Below are positions 21,498-32,117 of a stretch of 64,000 nucleotides of DNA, one piece after another. Position 1 is the stretch's first letter, and the number at the start of each line of letters is the position of its first letter. Under the pieces are notes generated by a model. The model was not told where the DNA came from. It saw nothing but the letters and a program-made list of their open reading frames with translations, and ran no database searches. The DNA is taken from positions 314,941,933-315,005,932 of the forward strand of contig CM040123.1 in the NCBI GenBank assembly GCA_022559845.1. The letters are read 5' to 3'. Source of the DNA: Amorphophallus konjac (lineage: Eukaryota > Streptophyta > Magnoliopsida > Alismatales > Araceae). The position numbers and the translations under genes are program-made.

Positions 21498-24400
21498 TGT
21501 AATGCCCCAAATTTTTCAGATATTTTTCAGATTATTTTAGTGGGTCTCGGAGTGTATTTTATGTTTTACACGTGTTTTTCCCTGATGTACCTTCAGAACT
21601 CTATGCAGGGCAAACCGTGGCGTTCTCTGACTACGGGACTGTACCGGCACGTTGTGCTCCTCCCGAGGATCGCGGAGGTAATTTTTCGTAATTTTCTAAA
21701 TTTCTAGAATTTTTGGGTTTTTCTATATATATTAACCCTTTCTCTCTCTCCCCTCTTATTTCTCACTCTCTCCCTCTCTCTCTTCCCCCACGCTCTCTTC
21801 TCACCCTCTCTTCTCCGGCGACTGACGGAGTGAGACGGGGGCACGGCAGGGCGACGCGGGCGAGGAGGACAACGAGGATGGGTCGAGGATCGGGGGATGG
21901 AGACACGTGGAAGCTCGGTGGCACGTTCGTGAGCCGGCGAGGGTTTCGTGGCGATTTCTTCGTGGATCGGCGTCCACGGCGCGTCGTTTCTTCGGTGGAG
22001 GTAGGGAGATGGACCCCCAACTTGTGCATTCCCTTTCCCGCGAGTTTTGTAGGCCGTGGTGAGCCAAGCGACGTATTTGAGGATTTTTGAGAAAATTCCA
22101 TATTTTAGGGCTCGTGAGCCGATCTATCATTTCATTGTGTTTTTGGCCGATCTGAGGCCATAGATGCATGCTAGGGGCTAATTGGGGGCTTCCCCCTTAT
22201 TTTCCCCCTCTCCCATGGAGGTATGGGGGCGTGGTTGGTGTTTTTGGTCGTTTCCCGCCGTTCCGCCACCTAGACGGTGTGACGGTCATTCCAGTGACCG
22301 CCACAGCGTGTGACGCCCCAGGGTGGGTGCGTCACAGCCAACTGTTTTGCCAACTGGGTGGTCCGTGGGCCTGACGGTCCCACGATAGATCGCCAGGGTG
22401 TGTGACGCGCCTAGGTTGGACCGTCAGAGTGACGATCTGACCGTTGGCAGTCGACCGTTGTGGTTTTGACCGTTAGGGGTCAAGGCCTCTGACGCACTCA
22501 AGGTGGAGCGTTAGAGCCTTGTGACGCCCCTGTGAGGGAGCGTCAGAGAGGACGCGTCCCCACCTTCTAACACACCTGGGTTGGAGCGTTAGAGTCTGTG
22601 ACGCCCCCAGGGTGTGCGTCACAGCCAGTTTTTGTCCCGTCTTCTGACGCACCAGCGTTGGTTCGTCAGAGACCGTGACGCCCCGGGTGGTGTGCGTCAC
22701 GGTTGGTTTCTGCTCGTCTTCTGACGCACCGGGCTAGGCGCGTCAGAGACTGTGATGCACCAGGACTGGCGCGTTACAGCCAGTTTTGCACCGAGTGTCT
22801 GACGCTCCTGAGTTGGACCGTCAGGGTGCTGTGACGGCCTATCCTTGGACCGTTACAGCTGTGATGGCCCAAAGATAGACCGCCAGGCACTGTGCTGCGC
22901 CGAAGTGGTTCTTCGTGCTTGCCGCAATCGTTTTGTGTTGTGTATGTCTCTGGTCGACCCGGTTGGGACCTAGTGGTCGACTTGCGGTCTCGTGAGTATC
23001 CCAGACAGCCCGAGGGTTTTGTGTCCATATTTTGAGGGTGTCGGGAGGACCGTGCTATCTCGTTTAGCGTGCCCATGGGTTTGAGAGTCCGGGTGACTCC
23101 TCGTGTTCCGGCCTTTGTGTTACGCTTGATCGAGGGACCGTGCGTCGGTGAAAGTGCGGCGAGGGTTCCCCGTACGCCGTGAGTTTCTTCGGGAAGAGGT
23201 TTCCGAGTGGGCCATGAGTAAGGCCTGGGACTGCGAGTCCAGTTGCCCAGCCTGGGGTTGGAGGGTTCCCGCTTTTCCCTGAGAATGGGATTCGGTTTGG
23301 CGGCCTATGAGCTACCTTGGGAACCATGCTTCTACGTTTCTGCGTGGCCGAGTGCGTGGCCCGTGGACTGTGAGTCTCGTTTCTTCTCCGACCGTGGTCA
23401 CCGTGCGATGGTGCTGGTATGTGGGACGGTCCCCGTACTTCGTCTAGTTCGGATGTTGTTTTCCATTGACTTGAGAGTCTACTCCGCAGTGACCCTCCAC
23501 TAGTCGTAGCCTGCTTACACATTTAGTGGTCCCACCAGGGAGTGGTGGAGAGGCTACCCTGAGGACAGTTTTAGACTGGTTTTCATCGGGCCCCGCGTCT
23601 AACAGCCAGAGTCCGGCTGAGGGGAAAACCGGTCAGAGGGCCAGACTAGGGACGCACGGTCTGTGTGTGCACATGTGGTTGGAGGCGGTTGGACCCACGC
23701 TGACAAGCGCAACCCCAGCTAGTCACTTGTTTTGTGGTTACTTGTACGGTGTCCTTGCCTCCGCCGGGGGATATCGTGCCAGGCGGACACCTGCAGTGCG
23801 GTGTAAGACGTCAGGGGACGCTACCGACTGTGCTTCTAGTGGGAGGTACTCCTGTCGAGTCGGGAGTGACAGACTGTCAGTCAGTCTTTGTGACTTCGAC
23901 CTTCGGGTTTTCGTCGTGTTAACCACCGAGTTCCGGTTGTCTTGCCATGGCGCGTGTGTCGGTTTTTCGTGCCGCGAGACTAGTGCTAATAGCTTTACCG
24001 AGGTTGCGTCTTGTTGGTGCGGTGTCCGCGACCGGGTGGTCGGGGTTGCACCTTGGACAGCGTGTCCAGGTTGGCCGTGTCTGGGAGACAGGCCTCTACT
24101 GCGGGGTTGCCGTGGGTTTTTACTTCGGTAAGTGGTGCTAGTATGGTCCGGTTCCCGACTGTGAGATCGGGACTTCTCTTTCTGCTTGATCGGTACAGTA
24201 GGAGTAGCTGTAGTGCCGAGTTTTGACCGGCCACCGGGTTTACTGTTCCTGCTGTTACTGTTGCTCTTGTAGTTACAGCTTTCCGTGCCGCCGTTGTTCT
24301 CAGTTGGGGTTCCACGGGATAACTACTGGGCCAGTGACAGGAGGCTCACCCCTGCTTTTCAGGTGCGGTGGTTCTTCCTCGTGGTTTGAGGATGTTGTTC

Positions 24401-24663
24401 TGAGGTTCTCAGTCGCCAACTCGTCGGGCCGAATGTTCACTCGGCATGTGGTACGTTTTTACTGCTTTAGACTATACTTTCTCTTAGACTGGACTCTGTT
24501 GTAGTAGTTGTTTATTTATTTCTGTTAATTGTTGAATTGTCCTATTTTATTTCCTATTTCTTTGTGCCTCCACACTCCTTTTAGCCATTCCGAGCCCTCC
24601 CGGCTCGTGGGCGGCGGTTCGAGTCTCGGGCCTTCCCGGTAATCAGATTCTCGGGTCGTTATA
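21498..24663 (+). mobile_element. Solo LTR (3.2 kb) of a chromovirus-type gypsy element inside CACTA-2
   Basis: Starts TGTAATGCCCCAAATTTTT, a Tekay/Del-like LTR start, and ends GGGTCGTTATA. Flanks GCCGC (21493-21497) and GCCGT (24664-24668) form a target duplication with one mismatch. It splits a tandem repeat whose units lie on both sides, so the insertion limits are well supported. A TATATATATTAA box lies at 21724. No primer-binding site, gag or pol occurs inside and the LTR start is not repeated, so it is a single LTR left by recombination. ORFs inside follow the GC content only. Confidence 0.75.
22265..22895. repeat. Array of about a dozen GACGC...GCGTC hairpins in the solo LTR
   Basis: Successive inverted repeats of 26-30 nt. 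TGTGACGC/GCGTCACA is at 22309-22336 (8-bp arms), CCGTGACGC/GCGTCACGG at 22673-22702 (9-bp arms), and TCTGACGC/GCGTCAGA at 22720-22747 (8-bp arms), with several imperfect copies between. Loops are about 12 nt and variable. Each arm carries TGACGC. Confidence 0.8.
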
Positions 24664-25372
24664 GCCGTCGTTGCCACTGCTTCCCTGCCCACCAGCAACC
24701 GCGGCTTCCCAGCTCGCCCCATCTGCATCGAGGTGCTGACTTCCCTGCCGACAGCCGCTACCTTCTCTGCCACCCGGCCCGTCTGAACATTTATATCATT
24801 CTGCTGTTCTTTGAGGTTGGTGATCTTACTGATGTTTCATGAATAATGGTTTAGGAAGCAAGAACGTGATGGGTGTTGTACATTCTGCATATACACACGA
24901 TAGTATGCTCTCTTCAATGTTCTCTCTTTGTCCGCGCGTGCGCATTGCAGGCTTGTTGCTGCCGTGGTGTGGAGCAGCTGTTGTTGTTGATCTGTTGTTC
25001 TTGTCTCCTCTTTTTTTTTTGGTGAAACAGGGGTAAATGTCATACCATGCTTTCTAACGGAGGACTTGTATATGGTAGTATTTCTTTGTTTGTATATGGT
25101 AGTATTTCTTTGTTGATCCATTTTGCCATTTAACTGTCCAGTTGGACGATGCTTCAACTGATTCATTTAATGTGTACATGCATTAATGATACTAATTCAT
25201 AAGATGTGGTCTTATAGTTTACCCTCATTTGAAATTATCGGGTTGGTGTCATTTGAGCATCATGAAAAAATTTTATGGGAATTGATTTTCTATTTTTACC
25301 TTTCATCTATCTGATACGTTACCTCTATAAATCAACCGTGGCTAGTGTCATACTGCCAGTATTTCATACCAG
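24664..25372. other. CACTA-2 interior: third GC-rich repeat unit, then AT-rich DNA
   Basis: 24664-24780 is the displaced unit of the tandem repeat at 21160-21497. A 26-bp direct duplication (TTGTATATGGTAGTATTTCT core) lies at about 25067-25112. The ORF at 24837-25166 (minus) has no recognisable motif. Confidence 0.5.
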
Positions 25373-25498
25373 CTGTGGGATGTGGAGGTGTTCAGAGCTA
25401 TTGTTGCCTCCTTCAGTAGGCTAAAAGAAGTTGATTAGGACACCATTCAATGGAAGAATCTAGAATATGCAGAATTTCTGATTGAGGTTGATTATAGT
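25373..25498 (+). pseudogene. Fragment of a plant LINE ORF1 (DUF4283-like) inside CACTA-2
   Basis: Reads LWDVEVFRAIVASFSRLKEV, then D, a stop (TAG), then DTIQWKNLEYAEFLIEVDYS. The pattern 'LW...I...F..L..VD..T..W..L.YA..L.EV' is typical of the gag-like ORF1 of plant LINEs. Only about 42 codons remain, with an internal stop, and no ORF2 is nearby. Confidence 0.5.
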
Positions 25499-27603
25499 TG
25501 ATGATCCCTAGAAAAGTAAAAGTTCAATAAGCAACATTTTTCCTTCTGAATCCATCTTGAAGTTGAGCCTTGTATGTGCAAGCAGCTTGTGAGCCCGGGC
25601 GGATGACAAAAATGGTCGCCTATAAAAGTTACATAGTGTCGAGGGACGAACAGGGATCCTGTGCTAGGAAGAAGATGACTAATCAGATGGGCCAACTTGT
25701 CCATCTATTTCTTTAGACTTGGCTTGGTGGGACAGGCACAAAAGGAATGCATTGCAAAGTAGAGGTAGAGACTTGTATGCCCATGGTGGAGAAGGTGGCA
25801 TGCACCACTCTCTGTCATTTCCACCCTAGATGCAACTCATGCGTAGTTGGTGTGGGTTGGGGTGAACCCTAGCAGCCTAGTCGAGGCTAGATTCTAACAG
25901 AGAGGTTATGAGAGGATATAAAGTGCATTCATATCTGAAGAGAACATGCCATCAATAACCTGTCTGATACTGATAAGCCATGTATTTATCTAAATCCATA
26001 ACCTGATCTGATAATGTACTGGGATTGTACAATCCAATTGTATGTACATTTTCTATTTTATCTTTTAACATAACTCATAAACAATCAATACAATGAGAGA
26101 GTTATGTATCCATTTACACTTGATATTATGATTATTTATTTATTTTGAATAGACCTATTGGTTATTGCTTCAGGTCACACACATATATATGTTAACCTTA
26201 TCTTATTTGAATACTTGTTTTTAAGTATCTCATCCGTACCTGCATCCATTAAGTTTTTTATTTTGACTACCATGTCTGATAACTGACAAAAATGTTTATA
26301 ATTGGGACACTTACCAGATTATCAGCCAATGTTTGGCAGCCTAATGAATAAAATGTGCAAGTCCAAAACTGATTTGTGAGACTGAATGTCAACCGAATAT
26401 GTTTCGGCTTGGAACCAACCTTTCTATAAAGCTCCCAACCCAACCGGACCATCACCTGGATCTAAACACATAGATCGTACCTCAATCTGAAACATAAATA
26501 ACATTTAACATATGGTATCTAGATTACAATGTATAGTATATTTTTCATGAATGGCTGATCCAAAGCCTGGCAGCCAGCTTGGTTCACATTTTCAATTAGT
26601 CTATCCAAAATTGCTGCCCTAGAGGTGATGTGGGAGAAAACGTAAAGTTAGAATTAAAAGACTGCTCACAACCTCCTATCAGCATAACATCACAATGGCA
26701 ATACAAATAATGTTTACTTTATTTCTCTTTCTGAAACGATCCTTGTGGTAGAGTGTCTTATGCCAGCTATGGTTAGAAACAGATGGAAGAGTCTAATCAA
26801 TACAACTGCAAACTCTCATTGAACCTTGAAATGGAAAATGCCTGCTGAGAGATAATCTGAATGGTGTCACCTTTGGACTATAAGCTATTTTCTGAATTGA
26901 TGTTAAGGCCTGTTTTAGTTGTTTTGAACGGCATAAAAATCATTGGACATTGGATTTGTAGATTCAGAACTTATGGTTGTCAATTACCTGTACAGAATTC
27001 TGTCATGAACCTGAACTACTTGGCTATTGACTTTTCTCTTCCAAGATGAGAAATATTGATTTTCTGAGCAACAATTAAACTGAAAAACTGTCACCGAAAC
27101 TAAGGGCTTGTAAAATTTGGTAATATGCTTTTGATATTTCATATACTGCAGTTTCAGATAGCAAATTGAAACCATTTGCTAGAATTTTTTTCATTCTTCA
27201 TTTAGTTCACTTTTTTTTTTTGGGGGGGGGTATGGAAATGTACTTACTGTACTTTGTGAAAAACCATTTTGTTACATCATTTTTCATTCTTCCTTTAGTT
27301 TACTTTTTTGGGGGTATGGAAATGTACTTATTTTACTTTGTGATCTCATATATATATATTACCATGAATCAGGAGAAAAGAATCTTATCCCCATCATCAA
27401 TCCCCACCCAAACTCCCTCCTCTCCCCATGTTCTAAAGAACTGAGGGAAAGCCCAATACATATTTCTAGAATGAATGATATAGATTCAAGTACTAGATAA
27501 TAGATCCAGAAACTATCTTTTTTTCAATTGCATGTGACACTGATATTACCTGTTCTAGCTACATTTAGAGTGTATTTCGCTCAAGGATTGTCTTATCCAG
27601 CAG
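25499..27603. other. CACTA-2 interior, AT-rich, no gene recognised
   Basis: Scattered short ORFs only. Two similar stretches, each with a TTTAGTTYACTTTTTT core followed by GGGGGTATGGAAATGTACTTA, at about 27199-27250 and 27293-27334, form a short direct duplication. There are short TATATATAT runs near 26180 and 27350. Confidence 0.4.
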
Positions 27604-28020
27604 GTTCTAGAGGAGAAAGGGATACACATTTGGGATGGCAATGCTTCCCGGGAATACCTTGACAGGTCTCCACATTATCTTTCCTTTAAATTCAAATTTG
27701 ACCTCTAACACATTGGTTTTCATCTTGTGAATATGATGTAATCTCATCTTATGTTTTCATCCTGGACGAGGTTTACAGCATGTATTTTATGAGTTAGGGG
27801 GTGGGATGGTGCTCAGGGAGTGAGGATGTATGACCTATCCTGGCATCTAATTCAGAGGTCAGGAGAGGATACTATTCATCTGCCAATTGGTCCATTTGGT
27901 GAAATCGTTTTTGATTCTTTGATTTGGGATCAGTTTCACGATCAACCTATATTATTGGTTGATCCTGAATGGATAATACATGCCTTTTTTCTCTCCTTTT
28001 TTTGGGGGGGTGGGGGGTAG
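27604..28020 (+). pseudogene. Captured host-gene exons in CACTA-2, protein not recognised
   Basis: A 62-nt exon at 27604-27665 is framed by a CAG acceptor and a CAG/GT donor and reads VLEEKGIHIWDGNASREYLD. A second block after the CAG at 27814-27816 reads VRMYDLSWHLIQRSGEDTIH, then LPIGPFGEIVFDSLIWDQFH and DQPILLVDPEW. Both look like conserved globular protein, unlike the surroundings, and neither is transposase. The splice phases of the two blocks do not match, so an exon is missing or a base was lost. I cannot name the family. Capture of host exons is known for CACTA elements; presence between the element's ends supports it here. Confidence 0.5.
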
Positions 28021-28549
28021 CCTTTGGACAAATCCTATGGCCTTCGACAGTAAGGTTGAACATCACACCTATGTGTACTACCTTCATTAATTAAAATGCT
28101 AGAATACCCATAATGAGGAGAAGACCCAATAAAAGCAATAAAGCCAATAGGTTACTACCAAACAAAATAAAACAAAAGCTGAAGTACTACCTAATTTTGG
28201 GCAATAATATTTATGTTACATGACTGGGTTTAGCTGCAACGTGAATCAACAGAAACAGTAAATTAGAATTCAAATTTAACAGTTATAAAGTATTATAAAA
28301 TCAAAAAGGTGGTACTATCCACTTCTCAAAAAAAAGGTGAACAAATAAAAATGAACGTTACTTCTATTCTTCCAGCATAAAATTATCAATTTTTACAAGA
28401 ACAGCTGCAAAACGTGATCAATGGAAGAAATGAAGATGTATATATTTCTTGTATACATTTTTTAATTCAATATTTTTAAAGATTTATGGAGTTTATATTT
28501 TTCTCTTATATGAAATTACAAATAAAATTTTTTCTTTTGAGTTTTAAGT

Positions 28550-29271
28550 TGTTGTTGGAAATAATGATGTCTTAGATGAGAGATCTAATAAAGAAAATGA
28601 TGTTAATCGTGCTACAATAGTTCGCTCTTCTGCTAGTAGTTATGTGGTTCCTTCACCAGTAAGTATTTTATAAAGTTATGAAATGTGACTTAAGATGATC
28701 TTATATATTGATTATCTAGTAAGATTTAGTTTCGACTTAATCAGCCACGTCAATCAAGTGATCGCAATAATGTTGAACAAGAAGAATCGGTATGTTGTAT
28801 ATATGCGTTTATAATCTATGTTTAAAGAAACAAATGTTTGATTATTTACTGTTATTGAATTAATTTTCATATCTTTTATGAAAAGAGCATATGCTATCTA
28901 CTTGGGTTTACTTTTGATCGTGTGGCCAAAGGAAAAGTAATTAGCAATGATCTAGAAAAATAGGTGGATGGACAATCTTTGGACGATGAATATTATGAAA
29001 TTCGCGTGACTAAAATCTTATGTCATAATATGAGGTTGACTACAAACTTGCGAAAAATATTGAGATAATACGAAGGAAAGTGTATTCCATGGATTAAAAA
29101 TCTTGTAAGTTCTTAGTGCTTTAATTTACAAAATTTATATGTTATTTTTTATATATTTTTTTATTATTTTTTCATACTTAAATTTTATTTCAGTTGCTCG
29201 AGAGGAATGATGAACTAAGAGATACTCAGTATAACTACATGATCTCTTATGTCACTATAAGTATTTTATAA
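28550..29271 (+). pseudogene. CACTA-2 transposase, four decayed C-terminal exons
   Basis: Exons at about 28550-28659, 28740-28789, 28888-29104 and 29194-29271 have AG/GT borders. The third reads CYLLGFTFDRVAKGKVISND and then DDEYYEIRVTKILCHNMRL and KCIPWIKNL. This matches the C-terminal block of plant En/Spm-type proteins, in which a 'VA.G.V' motif is followed by 'G..L...Y..V.V' and ends with a W. Two stops (TAG after DLEK and TAA after KILR) lie in this exon. The last exon ends in TAA at 29269-29271. The catalytic N-terminal part is not visible, so the gene is truncated as well as mutated. Confidence 0.65.
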
Positions 29272-29699
29272 ATTTTGTATAAAATGTGTCTATTTCATAT
29301 TAATTTTTATAATGTCTTTTTAAAAATAGTTGTTGATCTTTTTGTATGTACTTTCAAGAGAAGATGATGAAGAATGATTATGAAGTTATGAAGATTACGT
29401 GGTTATATTTAGATAGTTGTGGACATTTTTTTTGAAGATGTATAAATAGAGTTGTGTATGTCAAATGCACTTTGAGTGCATATTATCATAATCATATGGA
29501 TATCATATTGTGGATGTCATATTATGGACGTTATATTGTGACTTATGACTTTGTATCTTTTTGTCATCTGATATTATATTTTAAATTTTACAATCTTCTT
29601 TTGTGAGAGAATAGTTTCATTCTATATTTACAAGAAATTTATATTTGTCATTAAAATTTATTTGTGAGATTTTTTTTTGAAGAACTATCATTAAATATA

Positions 29700-30164
29700 A
29701 TAGGTTATATAGAGAAAAAGACTCATTTTAAAAGATAATAGTTTATATTCTGAAGTTAGTATAGAAGGCAGAAAATTTTACCTTCTAGTGACTTATTTTA
29801 ACAACTTATAAGGTAAAAAATTTTGCCATCTAAAAGAAATAGAAAGCAAAAATATCTATCTTCTATATACATCTTAGAAGGCAGAAATTATCATCATCTA
29901 AAAAATAATGTAGGGCGCATATAAGTGCCTTCAATCATGAGTTTATATGGCGAAAAAAAATCATCTTCTATAACTATTATTTTTGCCTTTTAAATTTTCT
30001 ATCTTTTAAAATTCACTTTCCACCTTCTATTTACATAGAAGACAGTGGAATAGAATGTTGAACATAATTCGCCCTCTTTCCGCCTTCTAATAGAATAGAT
30101 GGTAGATTTTGACACTTTAAAAGGTAGAAGAATTTTGCCTTATATTTCTATTTTTATAGTAGTG
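29700..30164. repeat. CACTA-2 3' subterminal repeats and terminal inverted repeat
   Basis: AGAAGGCAGAAA, TTTTGCCTTCTA and close variants recur about a dozen times in both orientations up to TAGTG at 30160-30164. Confidence 0.85.
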
Positions 30165-31044
30165 CCTGCACCCCAATCGGATCATCAAGGGCAGGCTGGA
30201 AGGAAGTAACAACATGGATGGATCGCGGGGGCCCAACAGCAATAGGAGGAGGAGGATTCTCTCCTCGGCGGTCGGTGCATAGGGCCAGGACGACGTGGTG
30301 GGACTCCAGCTCGACTGAAGGTGGGGCAGAGATGCAGTTGACGCTCGAGGGGCACGCTGGGTGACCCGCCAGGCTTGGGGAAGCAGCGGAAGAAGGGTGC
30401 GGCGAAGGCACGCAGACCTTCAGACGGGACACTGAGCAGGGAATAGAACCCTCGGCAGCGGGGAAAGGCGGAGCCAGCATCCCCACCAGGAGCCAAAGGC
30501 AAGGTTGAAGTAGAGCCTGCTCGGGGGGACGACGAGCCGCTGCAAGCACCACCAAAGAGGGCTTGCGAACAGCCGCAGCTCCGGGCACACCAGAGAACGC
30601 CAACGAGCCAGGAGGACAAAGGCCCCGAGGGAGGGCTGAACAGCCGGGCGCCACCGCCGCTGCAGTGCCACTAGCAGGAGGGGCAGTTCCCAGCAAACCA
30701 GCTCCAGGCCAGGAGGTTGCAACAGAGGGTGGGGCGAGCGGTGAAGGGATGGGCTCCACCGACGAAGAACCGCTAACACGAGGTGACCACGCCGTAGCAG
30801 CGACGTTGAGCCCACCAACGGGAGAAGGCATACAAGAGGCGTCCAACACGTTGGCACTGGATGGAGGCTGACCAGCAACAACACCGAGGCGCAAGACAGC
30901 AGTCACTGGCTGGGGGGCTACCGGAAGACCAAGCACGTAGCCGACTGCAGAGCGAGGGGTAGCACCACCGGCAGGGGGGGAAAGCCAGGGGGTGGGAGGC
31001 CAGCCCCCGTCGGAGGGATCAAGTCCGATGGAGGGGGGGAGGCT
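30165..31044 (-). pseudogene. 5' part of the ORF split by CACTA-2, itself cut by gypsy-B
   Basis: The minus-strand frame is open from 31044 (the gypsy-B junction) to 30165, about 293 codons rich in Pro, Ser and Ala (for example PPSIGLDPSDGGWPPTPW, PPSVELESHHVVLALCTD). It then continues in phase at 20748-20591. An upstream part must lie beyond gypsy-B, outside the window. I recognise no domain. The low-complexity composition, lack of introns and LINE-like 3' region suggest the C-terminal part of a LINE ORF1 or a retrogene; neither is proven. Confidence 0.5.
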
Positions 31045-31990
31045 GTGTCACGTCCCGAGCGCGGAAGATACTCGGATGCGTGACGCTTCTATATAGATCG
31101 TGTCATTAGAGCGATAAGAATTTTAACATACAAAATTTCGGAGTGCGCAAATGACTAAAAATCTAATAAATTCCAATAGTCCAAGTGATGCTTATTTGAT
31201 TAAAGTTAGGAAATAAAGACATTCCATGACAAATTTTCAAATTTAGAAAGCCAAACATTAGGCTACACGACTTAACACAAAGTTTATACCACTAATCGAC
31301 ATAACTGGGAATACAAGGTAGACTCAAATAAATTCAAAGACTCGACTAGCTAATGATAAATGGATGGCGTTCTAGCACTCTTCACTCGGCCTCAAACCCA
31401 TTCTTGTCGCTATTCGAATAACCTGAAAATGTTAGGAAGCAACTGGATGAGCGAATCGCTCAGTAGGAATTACATCTCAAATTCGAGCAATCTTTACGTG
31501 AATTACAATTTACATGTATTATCAGTATGGCTATGTATGACATACGTATAAAAGAATCGGGTATGCAGGTATATCTATACATGATGAATAATAAGAGATC
31601 AAGAGCTGTATATAGAGAGTATATCAAGATTTCAAGTAATTGACCAGCAGTATTTCAAGAATTATAAATGTAAATGCCACTTCGGGTCTAGTAGGGATTC
31701 ATGTACGATTACGAATTCAAGTGCGAGTATGTACTCATGTACAAGTATATCTCAGGTACGAGCAAGTAAAATTTAATTCAAACAAGTAAAGTTAAGTACG
31801 TATCAGTAGAATTGGCTATTTCAATCAAGCAAGTATTTCACCCTTTCTCGGGCCACAAGTCAAGTATTGCCCGTCCGGGCCACGCAAGCCAAGTCGAGTG
31901 AGTAAAGAGAGAGTAGGGTGGAGTGTCTCAAGTCAAGCAAGTACTCCGGTGCAATGCTAAACATCGTGGTCAATAAACTCCCATGGGCAC
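31045..31990 (-). mobile_element. Gypsy-B 3' LTR, distal part (left of copia-1)
   Basis: The left edge TGTCACGTCCCGAG is, on the minus strand, an LTR end CTCGGGACGTGACA. Moderately AT-rich and non-coding. GGCAC at 31986-31990 is the left copia-1 target duplication, and the text continues at 44518. The joined LTR would be about 4547 bp with TG...CA ends. Confidence 0.65.
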
Positions 31991-32117
31991 TGTTGTGACT
32001 CCTCTGTGTTGATGATGTTGACAATGTGTTTTACTTCATTGGCAACAGCTTGTTTTAATTGATTGGCAACTGTTCTTATTTTGATGAAATTATTTTTATC
32101 AGGTTGTCTGTGTATAT

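Larger units (their letters stand above)
20752..30164 (+). mobile_element. CACTA-2: complete CACTA transposon (9.4 kb) with nested insertions and captured exons
   Basis: Left terminus CACTACTAAAAATTTACATA at 20752; the right terminus complement is CACTACTATAAAAATAGAAA at 30164. Both continue into ATATAAGGCA. CCT flanks both ends (20749-20751 and 30165-30167), the 3-bp duplication expected of CACTA elements. Subterminal words AAGGCAGAAA and TGCCTTCTA are dense at both ends. Inside are a 3.2-kb solo LTR, a LINE ORF1 scrap, host-like exons and four decayed transposase exons. The transposase has internal stops, so movement would have needed a helper. Confidence 0.92.

Noticed and set aside
23243..24504. 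Several ORFs of 60-200 codons in the solo LTR
   Set aside because: They overlap in all frames, show Cys/Arg/Gly bias from GC-rich text and carry no domain.
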